Origin: Cymbidium sinense
Taxonomy: Eukaryota > Streptophyta > Magnoliopsida > Asparagales > Orchidaceae
Reading direction: 5' to 3'
Length of the DNA stretch: 64,000 nucleotides
Assembly (NCBI GenBank): GCA_021442155.1
Contig: CM038218.1
Location: 56,953,277-57,017,276, forward strand
How positions within the stretch are numbered: the first letter of the stretch is position 1; each line of letters starts with the position of its first letter. The notes under the pieces were generated by a model. The model had not been told where the DNA came from. It did not search any database and worked only from the letters and a program-made list of their open reading frames with translations. Positions 62,061 to 64,000 of the stretch are shown piece by piece. Made by a program: the position numbers and the translations under genes.

Positions 62061-63190
62061 CCAAACTAAAATTAACCCAAGTCAAACCAAACTTATCCCT
62101 TTTGACTTAAAATGTTCAAATGAATCAAAACTCATTTGAACTTAAGCCAATTGCAATTTAATTTATATATCAATCCCAAATCCATATATAAACTCAACTA
62201 AATCAAACTCAACCCAAACTCAAGCCAACTAAATCCAATTTGTCCACGTGACCCAAAGTGGCCATTTTGACCTATTTGAGCCAAGTTCTAATCCTACCTA
62301 AATTGGATTAAACCAAGCCCATCAAAACCTCCCATCATGATTGTTGATCACCCTAGGTTGATCAATTGTCATAAATTGGGTCAAACCAAGTCAACTTGGT
62401 CATTTTGAGCAGGTCAACCCCTTAACCTATATGAACCCAAATTAGCCAAATTGCAACCTAAGCCAAATCTCTTGAAACCAATGATTCATAGCAAATCAAA
62501 ATCAATATTTGAATATGACTTGACCTTCAATTGAGTCAAACCAAACCTAATTGATCCTTTTGACCCAAGTTGACCCAAATTGACATAAAAGACCAATTTT
62601 GGTCAAATCAAAATATAAACTAAATTGATTGCAACCAATGGCTCAAGTTCACTCCAAATTGATTGTTGAACTTGACCAAAGCCATGATTTCACCCAATTG
62701 ACCTACTTAGCCCAAAGTGACCTATATGTTCAAGTTGGCTTAAATCAAAACAAAATCCAAATTAATTGAAACCAAAGCCTACAATCATATTTAATTGGTC
62801 AACTAAACCAAAACCAACACCTTACCCAAGCCAATTTGGCCAATTTAGTCAAATTGGTCAACTTAACCCATTTGACCCAAATGAATTCAAATGAGCCAAA
62901 ATCAAATCTAAGCCAAACTAAACCAAACCATTTATGCTAAAACATCCCAAATGATCATATGAACTTGACCCAACCCTTGGTTTGACCCAATTTGACCAAT
63001 TGGTCAACTTGACCCAACCTAACCCAATTTGACCTAAATGAGTCAAATTGAGCCGAACATAACCAAATCAACTCCAATTGACTTGAAATTTGGGCTAACC
63101 CACTTTTGGCTCATTTCAAATCTGCCTAAATTAAATCCAATTCCAAATGATCATTTTACCCTTTGGGTCAAAGGAATCACTTGAGATAAA
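62061..63190. repeat. TTGACC-rich non-coding segment (block C)
   Basis: Counterpart of 19,511-20,600, with the same dense TTGACC and GGTCAA words, so the pattern predates the duplication. Confidence 0.6.
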
Positions 63191-64000
63191 TCACCCATGT
63201 AAGTGGTCATTTCCATTCCTTGGCCACTTGGTACTCTCCCAATGGTCCACCTAGGCACCTAAGACACTATCCAACCTGACCCAAGGGGTTGTTGGGTCAC
63301 CATGATCGATGGGAGGTGAGATCACCTCACCCTCCCAATTAGAGCTTTTGAAACCCATAGGACACCAATGATTCTTCCTTGACAGCCACCTCCACACCTT
63401 CAACCAACCAAGCTGAGCCAACTCACCTCCTCCCTGCCACCCATAACTCTCTGAGATGGTCGGACGTCCATTAGAAGCCAAACCTGATCCCACCATTTGA
63501 TCAAGATGAAGGGGGCTATACACCCCATCATTTCCACTCAAACACACACAAAAATCAATCCTTGAGCCCTAGCTACCCAAAATGAGCCACTAGAGCCATT
63601 CCCTAAGCTCTTAAGTTTGTTCCTCTATCAGAAAATGCCATTCAGTCTGTCCTGAAATAAGACACTGCCATTTTTGACCTAACTTCCCCATTTTTCCATC
63701 AAACTAAAATTAACTTTGAACACACCATACCTAGGCCTCGTCGAGCAAGAATGTATCATCTCTCAAGCATCTTGAGCACCGGAGGTGGGACTTCGATCAA
63801 AGCTGAGCTCCAAATCATAGGTTCGTGACCTTTTGAGAGAACATCAAATAATTGATCCAATTGTTATTCAACAAGGATTCGTCTCCACCAGATGAAGCTT
63901 CCTTAATCGTTCAAGCTTTCAATCTTGATCTCCATCGAGGTATGCTTCCAAAACCAATCCTTAGGAAAAATTGGGTTGGAGCTTTTTGAAGAAACTTGCA
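63191..64000. other. less AT-rich non-coding segment, cut by the window end
   Basis: Counterpart of 20,601-21,372. The minus-strand ORF at 63,251-63,547 is not open in block A and is treated as chance. The window ends inside the duplication. Confidence 0.45.

Noticed and set aside
1..64000. tRNA, rRNA or other structured RNA genes
   Set aside because: No conserved tRNA arm words or rRNA sequence were recognised by reading; a covariance-model scan would be decisive.

Overview
This is a repeat-dominated piece of a plant nuclear genome with no intact protein-coding gene that I can support. The plant origin rests on three things: thousands of copies and near-copies of the plant telomere repeat CCCTAAA, fragments of a plant glycine-rich RNA-binding protein (GR-RBP) gene, and remains of a Ty3/gypsy retrotransposon of the Tat type, with gag, protease, reverse transcriptase, two RNase H domains and integrase. 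The species cannot be named from the sequence.

Layout. 1-780 is AT-rich sequence without a recognisable gene. 781-10,905 is telomere-like DNA with two GR-RBP fragments, including about 5.4 kb (2,861-8,295) in which the + strand almost lacks G. 10,906-28,285 is block A: a degenerate tandem array with a period near 340 bp, a second tandem-repeat region, broken pol on the minus strand (integrase to protease), about 7.3 kb of non-coding sequence, then a gag/protease remnant. 28,286-40,215 is a higher-order array of telomere-like units with four GR-RBP fragments. 40,216-45,272 is block B, a shortened copy of block A that ends inside integrase and is joined directly to a GR-RBP 3' tail. 45,273-52,655 is more higher-order array with two further GR-RBP fragments. 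52,656-64,000 is block C, a second long copy of block A that runs off the window; its last base matches about position 21,372 of block A.

The main result is the organisation of the telomere-like DNA. It is built of units of about 0.9-1.3 kb. Most start with a short boundary motif close to CTACTAGTTTACTTAATTT, followed by relatively clean CCCTAAA repeats that give way to a decayed zone of CCTAAA, CTAAA and AATAAA words. The order of words in the decayed zone is recognisably the same from unit to unit. Some units carry a module of about 0.5 kb: the last part of a GR-RBP RRM, its Gly-rich tail, stop codon and 3' UTR, ending in a short A tract. Eight such modules and one isolated tail are present, all in the same direction. 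The three modules next to blocks A, B and C lack a leader that the other five share, so the modules fall into two classes. The simplest reading is one capture of a 5'-truncated GR-RBP copy into telomere-like DNA, followed by tandem and segmental amplification.

Nothing here looks like a working gene set. The retroelement parts carry stop codons and frameshifts, and both RT copies share the same change in the catalytic YVDD box. The window is best read as an old interstitial or subtelomere-derived satellite region.
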